Assembly (NCBI RefSeq): GCF_015209595.1
Contig: NZ_JADEYS010000006.1
Span: 62,001-126,000 of the forward strand
Length of the DNA stretch: 64,000 nucleotides
Source of the DNA: Pontibacterium sinense
GTDB taxonomy: Bacteria > Pseudomonadota > Gammaproteobacteria > Pseudomonadales > Balneatricaceae
Direction of reading: 5' to 3'
The position numbers were made by a program, and so were the translations under genes. Under the pieces are notes generated by a model that was not told the origin of the DNA, made no database searches, and worked only from the letters and a program-made list of their open reading frames with translations. Shown one piece after another: positions 45,141-54,130 of this stretch; position 1 is the first letter of the stretch; each line of letters starts with the position of its first letter.

Positions 45141-45415
45141 ATAGAGACCTGTATGAAGTTGAGTTTGGTTTTTGCGGCATCTAACCTAATTATTACACAA
45201 TGAGTCATGGACTCTGTTTTGGTTGTTTCGCACGGTGCTTTATGACGCTGAGAGTGTGGTCTTTATTTCTACTCGTGGCAGAGATGGCAGAGAAAATGGT
45301 CTTTTGAATGCTGTTTTGCAGCAACTACACTTATTTAAAGTATGCACATCGCGTGTGGTGTTGCTCGAAGTGAGCTCTGTGTGCGTTATTCGAACGTGTC
45401 AGGAATACATAGAAT

Positions 45416-45796
45416 ATGGCTTTATCGAGTGAGTTCGAAGAAAAGGATGGTTATGTGATTGCCCGTATATCGGGTGTGGAAGCGTTGCCAAACGAGTACC
45501 ACGAGCAGGTCAGGCTGATTCTGGCGTACTGTGAGGCGACTCAGTGTTTTAACGTACTTATTGATGAGACTGAGGCGCACAGCTGCTTTACGGTCAAGCA
45601 GGAGTATGAGCTATCAAGCTGGTTATTAAGTAATCCGTTGATGGTCAAAATGAAGCGTATTGCCTGGATCGGTAAGCAAGATAAGTATGAGCGGGCGAAA
45701 GTTTTTGAGGGTTTTACACGGATTCAAGATATAGACTTTCATGTCTTCCGTAGGCGTGAGGGAGCTGAGCGCTGGTTGCGTGGCGGGTCGCGTTAG
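45416..45796 (+). CDS. SpoIIAA/STAS-like hypothetical protein
   Basis: 126 residues with the alternating strand/helix pattern of small STAS-like proteins: DGYVIARISGVEAL, FNVLIDETEAHSCF, RIAWIGKQDKYERAKVFEGF and a C-terminal EGAERWLRG that recalls AAxxWL endings in the SpoIIAA-like family. No membrane segment. Assignment is by pattern only. Convergent with the response regulator, 31 bp apart. Confidence 0.6.
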   Translation: MALSSEFEEKDGYVIARISGVEALPNEYHEQVRLILAYCEATQCFNVLIDETEAHSCFTVKQEYELSSWLLSNPLMVKMKRIAWIGKQDKYERAKVFEGFTRIQDIDFHVFRRREGAERWLRGGSR

Positions 45797-45827
45797 TTCT
45801 GTTTTTGGCACAGCTTGATCGATCACA

Positions 45828-46544
45828 TCAGGCGGAATCGATCCACTCCACAATCGTGGAAAGCATGTAGCCCGCCCCGTATACCGTTTTGATAATGCGC
45901 GGTTCTTTAGGGTCGGCTTCAAGCTTCTTACGCGGGCGGGACATGCGTGAATCGATACTGCGGTCATACGGAATGGCTTGTTCGCCCAGCAGTCGGTCAC
46001 GGGATAGGATTTGCTGTGGTGCCCGCAGCAGGGTTCCCAGCAGGTCTGCTTCTGCGGTACTTAACGTTAAGATGTCACCTGAATCACGGGTGAGGGTTAA
46101 GGTGGCAGGGTTAAACGTCCAGTCGGCGAACCGTGCCTGCTTAATGTTGCTGGGGCGGGGTTGGCTGTCATCTTTACCGATGCGTCGCAGCAGGCTGTGT
46201 ACGCGGGCGACCAGCTCGCGGGGTTCGAAGGGTTTGGTGATGTAGTCATCAGCGCCCAGTTCAAGTCCCAATACCCGGTCCGGTAAGCTGCCGCGCCCGG
46301 ATAGAATTAATACGCCAACGTTGGCGTTGTCACAGAGTTCCTTGACCAGTGCCAGCCCGTCCATATCCGGTAAGCCCAGATCAACAATACAAAGCGCGGG
46401 AGGCTGGCGTTTGATGGCCTGTAGCGCCTGAGCGCCGGTTTGATAGGCACGAATATCAAAGCCATAGTATTCCAACTCTGTACAGACCAGATCACAGATA
46501 TCTTTTTCGTCATCAACAACGTAGATCAGGTCGCTTTTGCCCAT
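45828..46544 (-). CDS. OmpR/PhoB-type response regulator
   Basis: 238 residues. Receiver domain with the acidic pair in YVVDDEKDI, the phosphorylation Asp in CIVDLGLPDMDG, Thr/Ser in VLILSGRG and Lys in DYITKPFEP. Winged-helix DNA-binding domain from RFADWTFNPATLTLT with RDRLLGEQAIPYDRSIDSRM. It lies 11 bp downstream of its cognate hybrid kinase and likely controls the divergent binding-protein/porin/ligase operon. Confidence 0.95.
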   Translation of the reverse strand: MGKSDLIYVVDDEKDICDLVCTELEYYGFDIRAYQTGAQALQAIKRQPPALCIVDLGLPDMDGLALVKELCDNANVGVLILSGRGSLPDRVLGLELGADDYITKPFEPRELVARVHSLLRRIGKDDSQPRPSNIKQARFADWTFNPATLTLTRDSGDILTLSTAEADLLGTLLRAPQQILSRDRLLGEQAIPYDRSIDSRMSRPRKKLEADPKEPRIIKTVYGAGYMLSTIVEWIDSA

Positions 46545-46555
46545 ACCCGCTATCC

Positions 46556-49372
46556 TTAGTCCTGTTTATTGTTAGAAGGTGTGATCGGGTTTACTGACTG
46601 CATGGCGTTATTGATCGCCTCTGCCAGCGCGTCCCGGTCAAACGGTTTACGCAAAACCTTCCACTGTAAATCTTTTGTGCTGGCCTGATGGTTGTTGGCG
46701 TAACCGCTGATCAACACAATAGTACTCGCTGCATCCCGCTGACGCATCAGGCCTGCCAATCCAAAGCCGTTCAGACGACCGGGCATATCGATATCGGTGA
46801 CCAGCCCATCCAGTTCCGGCAGGGTGGTGATCAATTGTTCTGCTTCATCGGCATCGGCGGCTTCCAGCACGGTAAACCCAAGCGAAACCAGTTGCTCGCG
46901 TACCACGGCGCGAACATCGCGATCATCCTCTACCAGCAATAAAAGCTGATCTGTGAAGTCCAGTCGGTCTGAAGGGGGAGCTTCCGGAGTGCGTATAGTA
47001 TCGATCAATTCTGTGGCGGCGGGCAGTAGCAGCGACACGGAGGCGCCCCGTTCCGGACGGTTAACGATGGTAATGTAACCACGGGATTGTTTGATAAAAC
47101 CGTACACCATACTCAATCCCAGCCCTGAACCCTGGCCGCTGCCCTTGGTGGTATAAAAGGGTTCACAGGCTTGTGCCAGCGCTTCCTCTGAGAAGCCGCT
47201 ACCGGTGTCATTCACCTGAATTTCGATGTAATCACCTGCGGTGACGGGTTCGTCGTATTCCAATGGTTGCGTGATACTGATTGGTTGTACGCGAAACTCA
47301 ATTTCGCCGCCTTCGGGCATCGCATCTTTGGCGTTCAGGGCCAGATTGACCAGTGCATTTTCCAGCTGGCCGGGATCAACGAACAGCGAGGTGTCTTCGG
47401 CAATGTGTTGAGTGACGGTTATGTCACAAGGCAGAGAGCTGGACACCAGTTCAACTGTATCTTGCAGCAACGCTGGCAGGTGTACACAGGTGGGGGTCAG
47501 TGCCTGACGCCGTGAAAACGCTAAGAGACGGGCGGTAATGTCAGCACCACGGCGGGAGGCCCGCACAGCAGGTGTCATATACTTTTGCAGTCCCTCCACA
47601 TCGGAAAAACGGTCACTGGCGGCGAGTAAATTCCCCAGAATGACGGATAACAGATTATTGAAATCATGTGCCAGTCCGCCCGCGAGCTGTCCTACAGCAC
47701 TCATGCGTTGTGCCTCGGTCAGGCGTCGTTCGGCCTCCTTTTCGGCTGTAATATCCAGAGACAGATTGAGTAAACCGATCACCTCCCCATTGCTGTCGAG
47801 ATCTGGCAGCAGCAGGCGTTTGGTTATGATCTCCCGACCGTTCAGGTCAAAGCGATATTCAAAGGCGACCTCGCTTCCCGACAGACATTGAGTGATCTGG
47901 GGACGGATACTAGCCATCATTTCCGGTCCAATCACCGCATCAATCGTGTTGCCGACAATCTGCGTTTTGTCGCGCTCAAACAGGTCTGCATAGCCTTGAT
48001 TGACGAAGTGATAACGCAGGCCTTTATCCAGATATGCGATCTGTGCCGGCAGGGCGTCCAGAATCAGGCGTTGTCGTTCTTCCAACTGTGCCAGCTCCTG
48101 GGTGCGTTCCTGCACTGTGCTGTCCAACGTCTGAATGTTCGTGCGCAGGCGGTGCACCATCGTATCGAACGTGCGTGCGAGCATGCCTAGCTCATCATCG
48201 CGTTCGATGCCGCTGCGGGCGGTCAGGTCTCCGCTGCGCACCCGTTCAGCGGTACGGGCCAGCTGTTTGATGGGTTGCACAATGCGGTTCACAAAAAATA
48301 CGGCCAGCGTAATCGCCAGCAGAATCGAAATCAGGGCGATCGTCAGTATCCGCTGACTCAGAAGGACTGAGCTATGGCGTAATTCATCCACGTAGACCGA
48401 CGAGCAGATGTACCAGCCGAAACCTTCCAATGAGCGCACTAAGGAGATCTTGTCGTAAACGTAGTTACCCGGATCTGAGGGTTTATCCCACTTGTAGTGC
48501 AGTTCGTTGCCGGTATCTGCAACTTTGATCAGTTCACCGATAATCGGCTGGCCGGAGGCGGGATTGATCAGCTCGAGTGCGCTGGTTTGATCGATATTGG
48601 GATTTGGGTGGGCGAGCAGGTGACCGTCTTTATCGAAGATATAGAGATAGCCGGTTTTCGCGATTTGGATTTCGCTGAGTGCTTCGCGGACTTCCTGAAT
48701 AGCCGCCTGCTTGCGAGCCTGGACTTCAATTTCCAGATCATCCAGATACAACCCGCTGCCAATAACAAAGCCCCATTGCGGATAGTTTTTCACATAGGAC
48801 AGTTTGGCGATCGGAGGGCCTTCATTTAGTCGTTGCCATTTGTACTGGTAAAAACCTTCGCCCTCGTTTACCGCCGCATTGATGACCTCACGGATGATAC
48901 TGCTTTGATCCCGGTTATCCGTTTGGGAGATCTCAAAACCCTGAAAGCGGGGATCCGGATGAGAGAGTAAAGTGGCGTCATGATCGGCCACCCAGATGTA
49001 GCCATCGCTGCCGTACTTAAAGTTTCGCAGGTTTTCGAACACACGTGCGCGGGCCTGATTGACGTTCAGGTTGTCTTTTTGGGCTTCGCGGAAGGTGTTG
49101 ATGACCTGTGCTTCGGTCAGTTCAACCACCGCTTTCAGGCGTTGTTTATGCGCATCCAGTGATTGCTCGCGATAGCCCTCCAGATTGGAGTACATCTTGT
49201 TCGCCAGCTGAAAGACGTTGTTCAGTGCCAGCCGGGCGGAGTTGCGCTCAATCGCGTACACCTCTTTTTGAATCAAAGGGACGGAGTAGATATAGATGGC
49301 GCAGAACATCACGGCGATGATCATCAGTATCACCCAGAAAAAGCGCCGTACCAGCTTTGTGCCTGACATCAT
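46556..49372 (-). CDS. hybrid sensor histidine kinase with Cache sensor
   Basis: 938 residues. TM1 about 10-30; a large periplasmic double Cache region containing two similar blocks (YGSDGYIWVADHDATLLSHP and KTGYLYIFDKDGHLLAHPNP, both small-molecule sensor folds for carboxylates and the like); TM2 about 340-360; HAMP; PAS (RLILDALPAQIAYLDKGLRY); a HisKA of the LAHDFNNLLSVILGNL type; HATPase with GSGLGLSMVYGFIKQ; and a C-terminal receiver with the Asp in VTDIDMPGRLNG. It autophosphorylates and passes phosphate to the adjacent OmpR-type regulator, possibly modulated by its own receiver. Confidence 0.95.
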   Translation of the reverse strand: MMSGTKLVRRFFWVILMIIAVMFCAIYIYSVPLIQKEVYAIERNSARLALNNVFQLANKMYSNLEGYREQSLDAHKQRLKAVVELTEAQVINTFREAQKDNLNVNQARARVFENLRNFKYGSDGYIWVADHDATLLSHPDPRFQGFEISQTDNRDQSSIIREVINAAVNEGEGFYQYKWQRLNEGPPIAKLSYVKNYPQWGFVIGSGLYLDDLEIEVQARKQAAIQEVREALSEIQIAKTGYLYIFDKDGHLLAHPNPNIDQTSALELINPASGQPIIGELIKVADTGNELHYKWDKPSDPGNYVYDKISLVRSLEGFGWYICSSVYVDELRHSSVLLSQRILTIALISILLAITLAVFFVNRIVQPIKQLARTAERVRSGDLTARSGIERDDELGMLARTFDTMVHRLRTNIQTLDSTVQERTQELAQLEERQRLILDALPAQIAYLDKGLRYHFVNQGYADLFERDKTQIVGNTIDAVIGPEMMASIRPQITQCLSGSEVAFEYRFDLNGREIITKRLLLPDLDSNGEVIGLLNLSLDITAEKEAERRLTEAQRMSAVGQLAGGLAHDFNNLLSVILGNLLAASDRFSDVEGLQKYMTPAVRASRRGADITARLLAFSRRQALTPTCVHLPALLQDTVELVSSSLPCDITVTQHIAEDTSLFVDPGQLENALVNLALNAKDAMPEGGEIEFRVQPISITQPLEYDEPVTAGDYIEIQVNDTGSGFSEEALAQACEPFYTTKGSGQGSGLGLSMVYGFIKQSRGYITIVNRPERGASVSLLLPAATELIDTIRTPEAPPSDRLDFTDQLLLLVEDDRDVRAVVREQLVSLGFTVLEAADADEAEQLITTLPELDGLVTDIDMPGRLNGFGLAGLMRQRDAASTIVLISGYANNHQASTKDLQWKVLRKPFDRDALAEAINNAMQSVNPITPSNNKQD

Positions 49373-49458
49373 CGAACGTACAACCTGTCTGTCATTTCCA
49401 TTCAGTCTACTGTCAATCTGAGTCGAATTCTTCCCGTGCGCACATTTCGGTGCATTTG

Positions 49459-49474
49459 TGGCAAACCGTTGCCA
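49459..49474. promoter_or_regulatory. inverted repeat in the divergent promoter region
   Basis: TGGCAA-ACCG-TTGCCA, about 100 bp before the binding-protein gene and between it and the kinase gene. A candidate binding site for the OmpR-type regulator, although that class often uses direct repeats. Confidence 0.35.
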
Positions 49475-49570
49475 AAGTCTTTTTGTTGAATGGATCTGTC
49501 CGCGGCGTTGAGTTCATAAGCCTCGGAGCTCCCTAAATAAAAATAAGAATGTTGTTTGGAGAACAGACTC

Positions 49571-50776
49571 ATGAAAACGATGAAACCCTCTCTACTGACT
49601 GTTGCGATGACCGCGGCACTGTCCGTTTCTGCGGTGCAGGCCCAAGGTATCTCGGACGACAAAGTGAAGATTGGTGTACTGGGGGATATGGGTGGTGTGT
49701 ACGCTGATGTTTGCGGTCCCGGTTGTGTTACCGCAGTGAACATGGCGGTAGAAGATTTTGGTGGCAGTGTGCTGGGTAAACCGATTGAGGTGATCAGCGC
49801 TGATGACCAGAATAAACCGGATATCGGTTCCGCCAAAGTACGTGAATGGGTAGAAAATCAGGAAGTCGATGTGGTGACTGGTCTGGTTGCATCTTCGGTG
49901 ACCGGCGCTGTCACTAAAGTGCTCACCGATGCGAAAAAGATCGCCATGATCACCGGCTCTGCATCCCATGCGTTTACCACGAAATCCTGCAGCCCGTATA
50001 ACGCTCACTGGACCTACAACGTGGTTGCTCTGGCGCAGGGTACTGTGAAGCCGATGGTGCAGTCGGGTAAAAAACGCTGGTTCTTCATTACAGCTGACTA
50101 TGCCTTTGGTCATGCACTGGAGAAAGTGGCGTCTGGTGTGATCGGCAAAAACGGTGGTGAGGTGGTGGGTTCAGTACGCGTGCCGCTGGGAACTACGGAT
50201 TTCTCTTCCTATATCCTGCAGGCGCAATCTTCTGGCGCTGATGTGGTTGCATTGGCGAATGCCGGGGGAGATTTTGTGAACTCACTGAAAACTGCTGCCG
50301 AATTCGGTTTGACCGAAATGATGGATGTGGCGGGTTTGTTGGTGTTTACCCAGAATGCCAAGGCGCTGGACCCGAATATTGCAGGCGGCATGAAACTGAC
50401 CACCGGTTTTTACTGGGATCTGGATGACGCCAGCCGTCAGTGGTCCGCACGCTTTAAAACCCGTCATGGCAGCATCCCATCTATGGCGCATGCAGGTGTT
50501 TACTCCGCCACGATGCATTACCTGAACAGTATTAAGGCGACTGGCACCGATGAATCGGATGCTGTGATGCGTGAGATGAAATCCACCAAGCCGAATGATT
50601 TCTTTGCCCGTAATGCCTACCTGCGTAATGACGGCCGTATGGTGCATGACATGTTCCAGGTGCGGATCAAAAAAGCAGATGAGCGCAAAAACGAAGATGA
50701 CATCTTTGAGATTGAGCAGGTGATCCCGGGCGATCAGGCCTACGGTGCCATGCTGGCGCAATGCGACTTTAAGTAA
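49571..50776 (+). CDS. periplasmic substrate-binding protein, branched-chain amino acid (LivJ-like) type
   Basis: 401 residues from ATG 49571 (TTGGAGAACAGACTC upstream). Signal peptide ending ...SAVQA/QGISDD. Two-lobed type I periplasmic binding fold: KIGVLGDMGGVYADVCGPG, EVISADDQNKPDIGSAKVRE, WFFITADYAFGHALEK. Relatives in this subgroup bind aromatic or other carboxylates and amides, not only amino acids. No ABC permease or ATPase gene is nearby, so it either works with a distant transporter or feeds the Cache sensor kinase. Confidence 0.9.
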   Translation: MKTMKPSLLTVAMTAALSVSAVQAQGISDDKVKIGVLGDMGGVYADVCGPGCVTAVNMAVEDFGGSVLGKPIEVISADDQNKPDIGSAKVREWVENQEVDVVTGLVASSVTGAVTKVLTDAKKIAMITGSASHAFTTKSCSPYNAHWTYNVVALAQGTVKPMVQSGKKRWFFITADYAFGHALEKVASGVIGKNGGEVVGSVRVPLGTTDFSSYILQAQSSGADVVALANAGGDFVNSLKTAAEFGLTEMMDVAGLLVFTQNAKALDPNIAGGMKLTTGFYWDLDDASRQWSARFKTRHGSIPSMAHAGVYSATMHYLNSIKATGTDESDAVMREMKSTKPNDFFARNAYLRNDGRMVHDMFQVRIKKADERKNEDDIFEIEQVIPGDQAYGAMLAQCDFK

Positions 50777-50793
50777 TCTCCAGAACCTCTCCA

Positions 50794-50843
50794 AGCCTTC
50801 TCCCCAGTGCTCTTACCGTTTTCTACTGAGCAGGGGAAAGGCT
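50794..50843 (+). promoter_or_regulatory. intercistronic hairpin between the binding protein and porin genes
   Basis: AGCCTTCTCCCCAGTGCTC and GAGCAGGGGAAAGGCT pair as a long, slightly bulged stem. Placed 18 bp after the stop codon with no T-tract directly after it, it suits an mRNA-stabilising or partial-termination element that raises binding-protein expression over the distal genes. Confidence 0.5.
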
Positions 50844-50878
50844 ACCTAAAAATAATAAAAGCACAGGAATTCCTCCGG

Positions 50879-52117
50879 ATGAGTAAAGTGAAGTTCTCTC
50901 CAAAAAAACTGATTGTGGCGATGAGTCTGGCAGCCGTTCTGCCGATGACAACAGTAGCCGAAGCAGCAACAGCTGACGTTGAAAAGCTACAACAGCAGAT
51001 TATGGAATTGCAGCAGGCGCTGGAGCAGATCAAGGCCGCCCAGCGGAAGACGGACGAAAAAGTCGCAACCGTCGAGAAAACAGCAGTCACAACCGGCAAA
51101 GGTGGCGCAATCTCCATTGGAGACACCAGCGTTAAGATCGGCGGCTATATCAAAGGTGACCTTCTGTACACCACCAACGGTGTAAACGGTAAGAACGGTT
51201 TGCTGGCTGCAGCCCATGTCAAAGGTGCAGATAGCAGCAAGGATGATCGTGTGGATCTGTCTGCGCGTGAATCCCGATTCTTTATTAAAACCGCGACGCC
51301 GGTGGCGGGTAAAACGCTGAAAACCCATCTGGAAGCAGACTTCTACGGTACCACCGACAGTGAACTGGCGGCCAATGGTCACGGTTTGCGTCTGCGTCAT
51401 GCGTATGGCAGCTGGGGCAACGTGCTGGTGGGTCAGACATGGTCCACCTTTATGGATCTGTATGCCCTGGGTGAGTTAACCGCCTTTGGTCAGCATGCCT
51501 CGGCGCTGTTCGTACGTCAGGCACAAGTCCGTTATACCCAGCCGTATGACGGTGGCAGCCTGATGTTTGCACTGGAAAACCCGGAGGACGGTGGCGATGA
51601 TCAAAGTACGCCGGACCTGATCGCCCGCGCAAACTTTGACGGTCAGTGGGGTCACGCTTCTGTCGGCATGCTGGCCCGCGAAGTGGTTGATGGTGACGAC
51701 AAAGAGTGGAGTACGGCGTATAGCTTGTCCGCCCGTTTCCCAACGGTTGGTCGTGATGATCTGCGTATGCAGTTTAACTACGGTGAGCTGGGGCGCTATA
51801 TGGGGCTGGTGACCTACCCTGATGTGAACGGGTCGACTACGGGCTTGGAGGGTTTTAATTCTTGGGGTGCGTCTTTGGCCTACCGCCATTTCTGGAACAG
51901 TCATCTGCGTTCAAACGTGATGTTCTCGCGCACGGAAGCGGATGATAACCCTTATGGCACCGTGCCTGATTCCAGCCAGTCTTTTCATGCAAACCTGATC
52001 TGGTCGCCAAGCCCTAAACTGCAGTACGGCATCGAATATGCCAACTGGCAGGTTGATTCATCCGGCACAGAAAAAGAGCTGGATACCGTGCAGCTCTCAG
52101 CGCGTTATCTATTCTAA
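50879..52117 (+). CDS. DcaP-like outer-membrane porin
   Basis: 412 residues from ATG 50879 (MSKVKFSPKKLIVAMSLAAV; AGGAATTCCTCCGG upstream). Signal peptide to about residue 31 (TVAEA/ATAD), then a heptad-like coiled coil (VEKLQQQIMELQQALEQIKA), then a beta barrel starting ISIGDTSVKIGGYIKGDLLY and ending QLSARYLF with a terminal Phe. The coiled-coil-plus-barrel layout is that of the DcaP trimeric porins for dicarboxylates and other anions. Supports uptake of the same substrate as the flanking genes. Confidence 0.88.
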   Translation: MSKVKFSPKKLIVAMSLAAVLPMTTVAEAATADVEKLQQQIMELQQALEQIKAAQRKTDEKVATVEKTAVTTGKGGAISIGDTSVKIGGYIKGDLLYTTNGVNGKNGLLAAAHVKGADSSKDDRVDLSARESRFFIKTATPVAGKTLKTHLEADFYGTTDSELAANGHGLRLRHAYGSWGNVLVGQTWSTFMDLYALGELTAFGQHASALFVRQAQVRYTQPYDGGSLMFALENPEDGGDDQSTPDLIARANFDGQWGHASVGMLAREVVDGDDKEWSTAYSLSARFPTVGRDDLRMQFNYGELGRYMGLVTYPDVNGSTTGLEGFNSWGASLAYRHFWNSHLRSNVMFSRTEADDNPYGTVPDSSQSFHANLIWSPSPKLQYGIEYANWQVDSSGTEKELDTVQLSARYLF

Positions 52118-52125
52118 ATCGTTTA

Positions 52126-52165
52126 GCTGTGCAGTGATCAGGGGTAAATTGATCAACTGCACAGC
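52126..52165 (+). promoter_or_regulatory. long hairpin between the porin and acyl-CoA ligase genes
   Basis: GCTGTGCAGTGATCA and TGATCAACTGCACAGC form a 15-bp stem with one bulge and a 9-nt loop, 8 bp after the porin stop. No U-tract follows. Likely a stabiliser or attenuator separating the highly expressed porin from the ligase. Confidence 0.6.
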
Positions 52166-52246
52166 GACAAAATGCCCTTTTCAGAGCGGATAATCACTCT
52201 GGAGAGGGCCACAAAACACAATAATAAAACCAATAGGTCAACCACG

Positions 52247-53884
52247 ATGAATACTAAAATTCTCGCACCAACCCCAAGCGCATATCAGTATCCACTCCTG
52301 ATCAAAAGCCTGCTGCTCTCCGGTCAGCGTTACGAGCCGGGCCGTGAAATCGTTTACGGTGATCAGGTGCGTTACGACTACCGCACGTTAAACCAGCGCA
52401 TCTGTAAGCTGGCGAATGTGTTAACTGAAGCCGGTATTGGCGCGGGCGATACCGTAGCCGTGATGGATTGGGACAGTCACCGTTATCTGGAAGCTTATTT
52501 CGCTGTGCCGATGATCGGAGCCGTGTTGCATCATGTGAACATTCGCCTGAGCCCGGATCAGATCGCCTACACCATGAACCACGCAGAAGACGATCTGGTA
52601 CTGGTTCACGATGACTTTCTGGCCATTGCTGAATCTCTGAACGATCAGCTTCCGACGGTGCGGGGCTATATTCAGCTGTGTGATGACGGCAAACCGCTAT
52701 CAACCAGTCTCAATGCCGTAGGTGAGTACGAAAGCCTGCTGGCTGATGCAGGTGATCACTATGATTTCCCTGACTTTGATGAGAACTCCATCGCGACCAC
52801 GTTTTATACCACCGGTACCACCGGCAATCCGAAAGGCGTGTACTTCAGTCACCGCCAGCTGGTACTGCACACGTTGAATATGGCAACCACATTGGGTGCG
52901 TATGAAGGTCTGCCATTGCTGCGTTCCGATGATGTGTATATGCCAATGACACCGATGTTCCACGTCCATGCGTGGGGTGTACCGTATGTGGCGACCATGA
53001 TGGGTGTGAAGCAGGTGTATCCGGGACGTTATGAACCGAACAAATTGGTGAAACTGTTCCGCGATGAGAAAGTAACGTTCTCCCACGGTGTACCGGCCGT
53101 GTTGCAGATGATTCTGGGTTGCGATGAAGCTAAAGATACCGACCTGAGTGGCTGGAAGTTGCTGACTGGCGGCAGCGCACCTACGTTGGGGCTGGCGCAA
53201 GAGATGGCTGAGCGCGGAATTCTGTTCCATACCGCCTACGGCATGTCAGAAACCTGTCCGCTGCTGACGGCCACGTATCTTCATACCGATGCGCGTGATC
53301 TCGATATGTCTGATCAGATGCCAATACGCATCAAAACCGGGATGCCCTGTGGCATGGTGGATCTGCGTATCGTGGACCCCGAAGGCAACGATGTGGCACA
53401 TGACGGTGAAGCGATGGGTGAAGTGGTTGTGCGTGCCCCTTGGCTTACACAGGGCTACAGCAAAGAGCCGGAAAAGGGCGAAGAGTTGTGGGCGAACGGT
53501 TGGTTGCATACCGGTGATGTAGGCTCAATTGATGAAACGGGTGTTTTGCAGATCAAAGACCGAATCAAGGACGTGATCAAAACCGGCGGCGAGTGGATCT
53601 CTTCGCTGGAACTGGAAAACCTGATCAGCCAGCACGAAGGCGTGGGCGAAGTGGCGGTTGTGGGTGTTCCGGACGAGAAATGGGACGAGCGCCCGCTGGC
53701 GATGGTGGTACCGGTGGCAGGAGCTGATATCAGCGCTGAGCTGATCCAGCAGCATCTGACGCAGTTTGTGGATAGCGGCCGTATCAACAAGTGGGCGATT
53801 CCGCAGGACATCAATGTTGTCACTGAAATTCCGAAAACCAGTGTCGGTAAGATCAACAAGAAGCTCATTCGCGAACAGGTCTGA
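52247..53884 (+). CDS. AlkK/DmdB-like medium-chain acyl-CoA synthetase
   Basis: 545 residues from ATG 52247 (AGGTCAACCACG upstream); an upstream ATG at 52172 adds a non-conserved stretch. ANL superfamily: TTFYTTGTTGNPKGVYFSH (P-loop), TPMFHVHAWGVPY, AYGMSETCPLLT (A5), WLHTGDVG, RIKDVIKTGGEWISSLELE and the catalytic lysine in PKTSVGKINKKL. Activates a carboxylic acid to its CoA ester for beta-oxidation or a similar route. Distal gene of the binding protein-porin-ligase unit; strong terminator at 53964. Confidence 0.93.
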   Translation: MNTKILAPTPSAYQYPLLIKSLLLSGQRYEPGREIVYGDQVRYDYRTLNQRICKLANVLTEAGIGAGDTVAVMDWDSHRYLEAYFAVPMIGAVLHHVNIRLSPDQIAYTMNHAEDDLVLVHDDFLAIAESLNDQLPTVRGYIQLCDDGKPLSTSLNAVGEYESLLADAGDHYDFPDFDENSIATTFYTTGTTGNPKGVYFSHRQLVLHTLNMATTLGAYEGLPLLRSDDVYMPMTPMFHVHAWGVPYVATMMGVKQVYPGRYEPNKLVKLFRDEKVTFSHGVPAVLQMILGCDEAKDTDLSGWKLLTGGSAPTLGLAQEMAERGILFHTAYGMSETCPLLTATYLHTDARDLDMSDQMPIRIKTGMPCGMVDLRIVDPEGNDVAHDGEAMGEVVVRAPWLTQGYSKEPEKGEELWANGWLHTGDVGSIDETGVLQIKDRIKDVIKTGGEWISSLELENLISQHEGVGEVAVVGVPDEKWDERPLAMVVPVAGADISAELIQQHLTQFVDSGRINKWAIPQDINVVTEIPKTSVGKINKKLIREQV

Positions 53885-53963
53885 TTCGCGGCCCCTCCGG
53901 TGATCGCGGCTTCCCTGTGTCGTGATCACCATTTGAATAATCATATCTCCTGATATCGATCTT

Positions 53964-53998
53964 GGCCGGTGCATGGTGCGATGTACCGGTCCTTTTTT
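53964..53998 (+). terminator. terminator of the binding protein-porin-ligase operon
   Basis: GGCCGGTGCAT / ATGTACCGGTCC stem with a 6-nt loop, followed by TTTTTT. Confidence 0.85.
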
Positions 53999-54130
53999 GC
54001 TTTTCGGCACTAGAATGACTGCTCAATACCAAGGCATAACACTAAAAATTGACATGATTATTCAAAAAATGCACGCTGGCAGTGCGATGTTGTATTCGCT
54101 ATAACTACATCAGGTCTGTCAGGATTAGAA

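Noticed and set aside
49592-50113. 173-codon leftward frame inside the binding-protein gene
   Set aside because: Antisense to a well-supported gene; His/Thr-rich composition typical of reverse-complement shadows.
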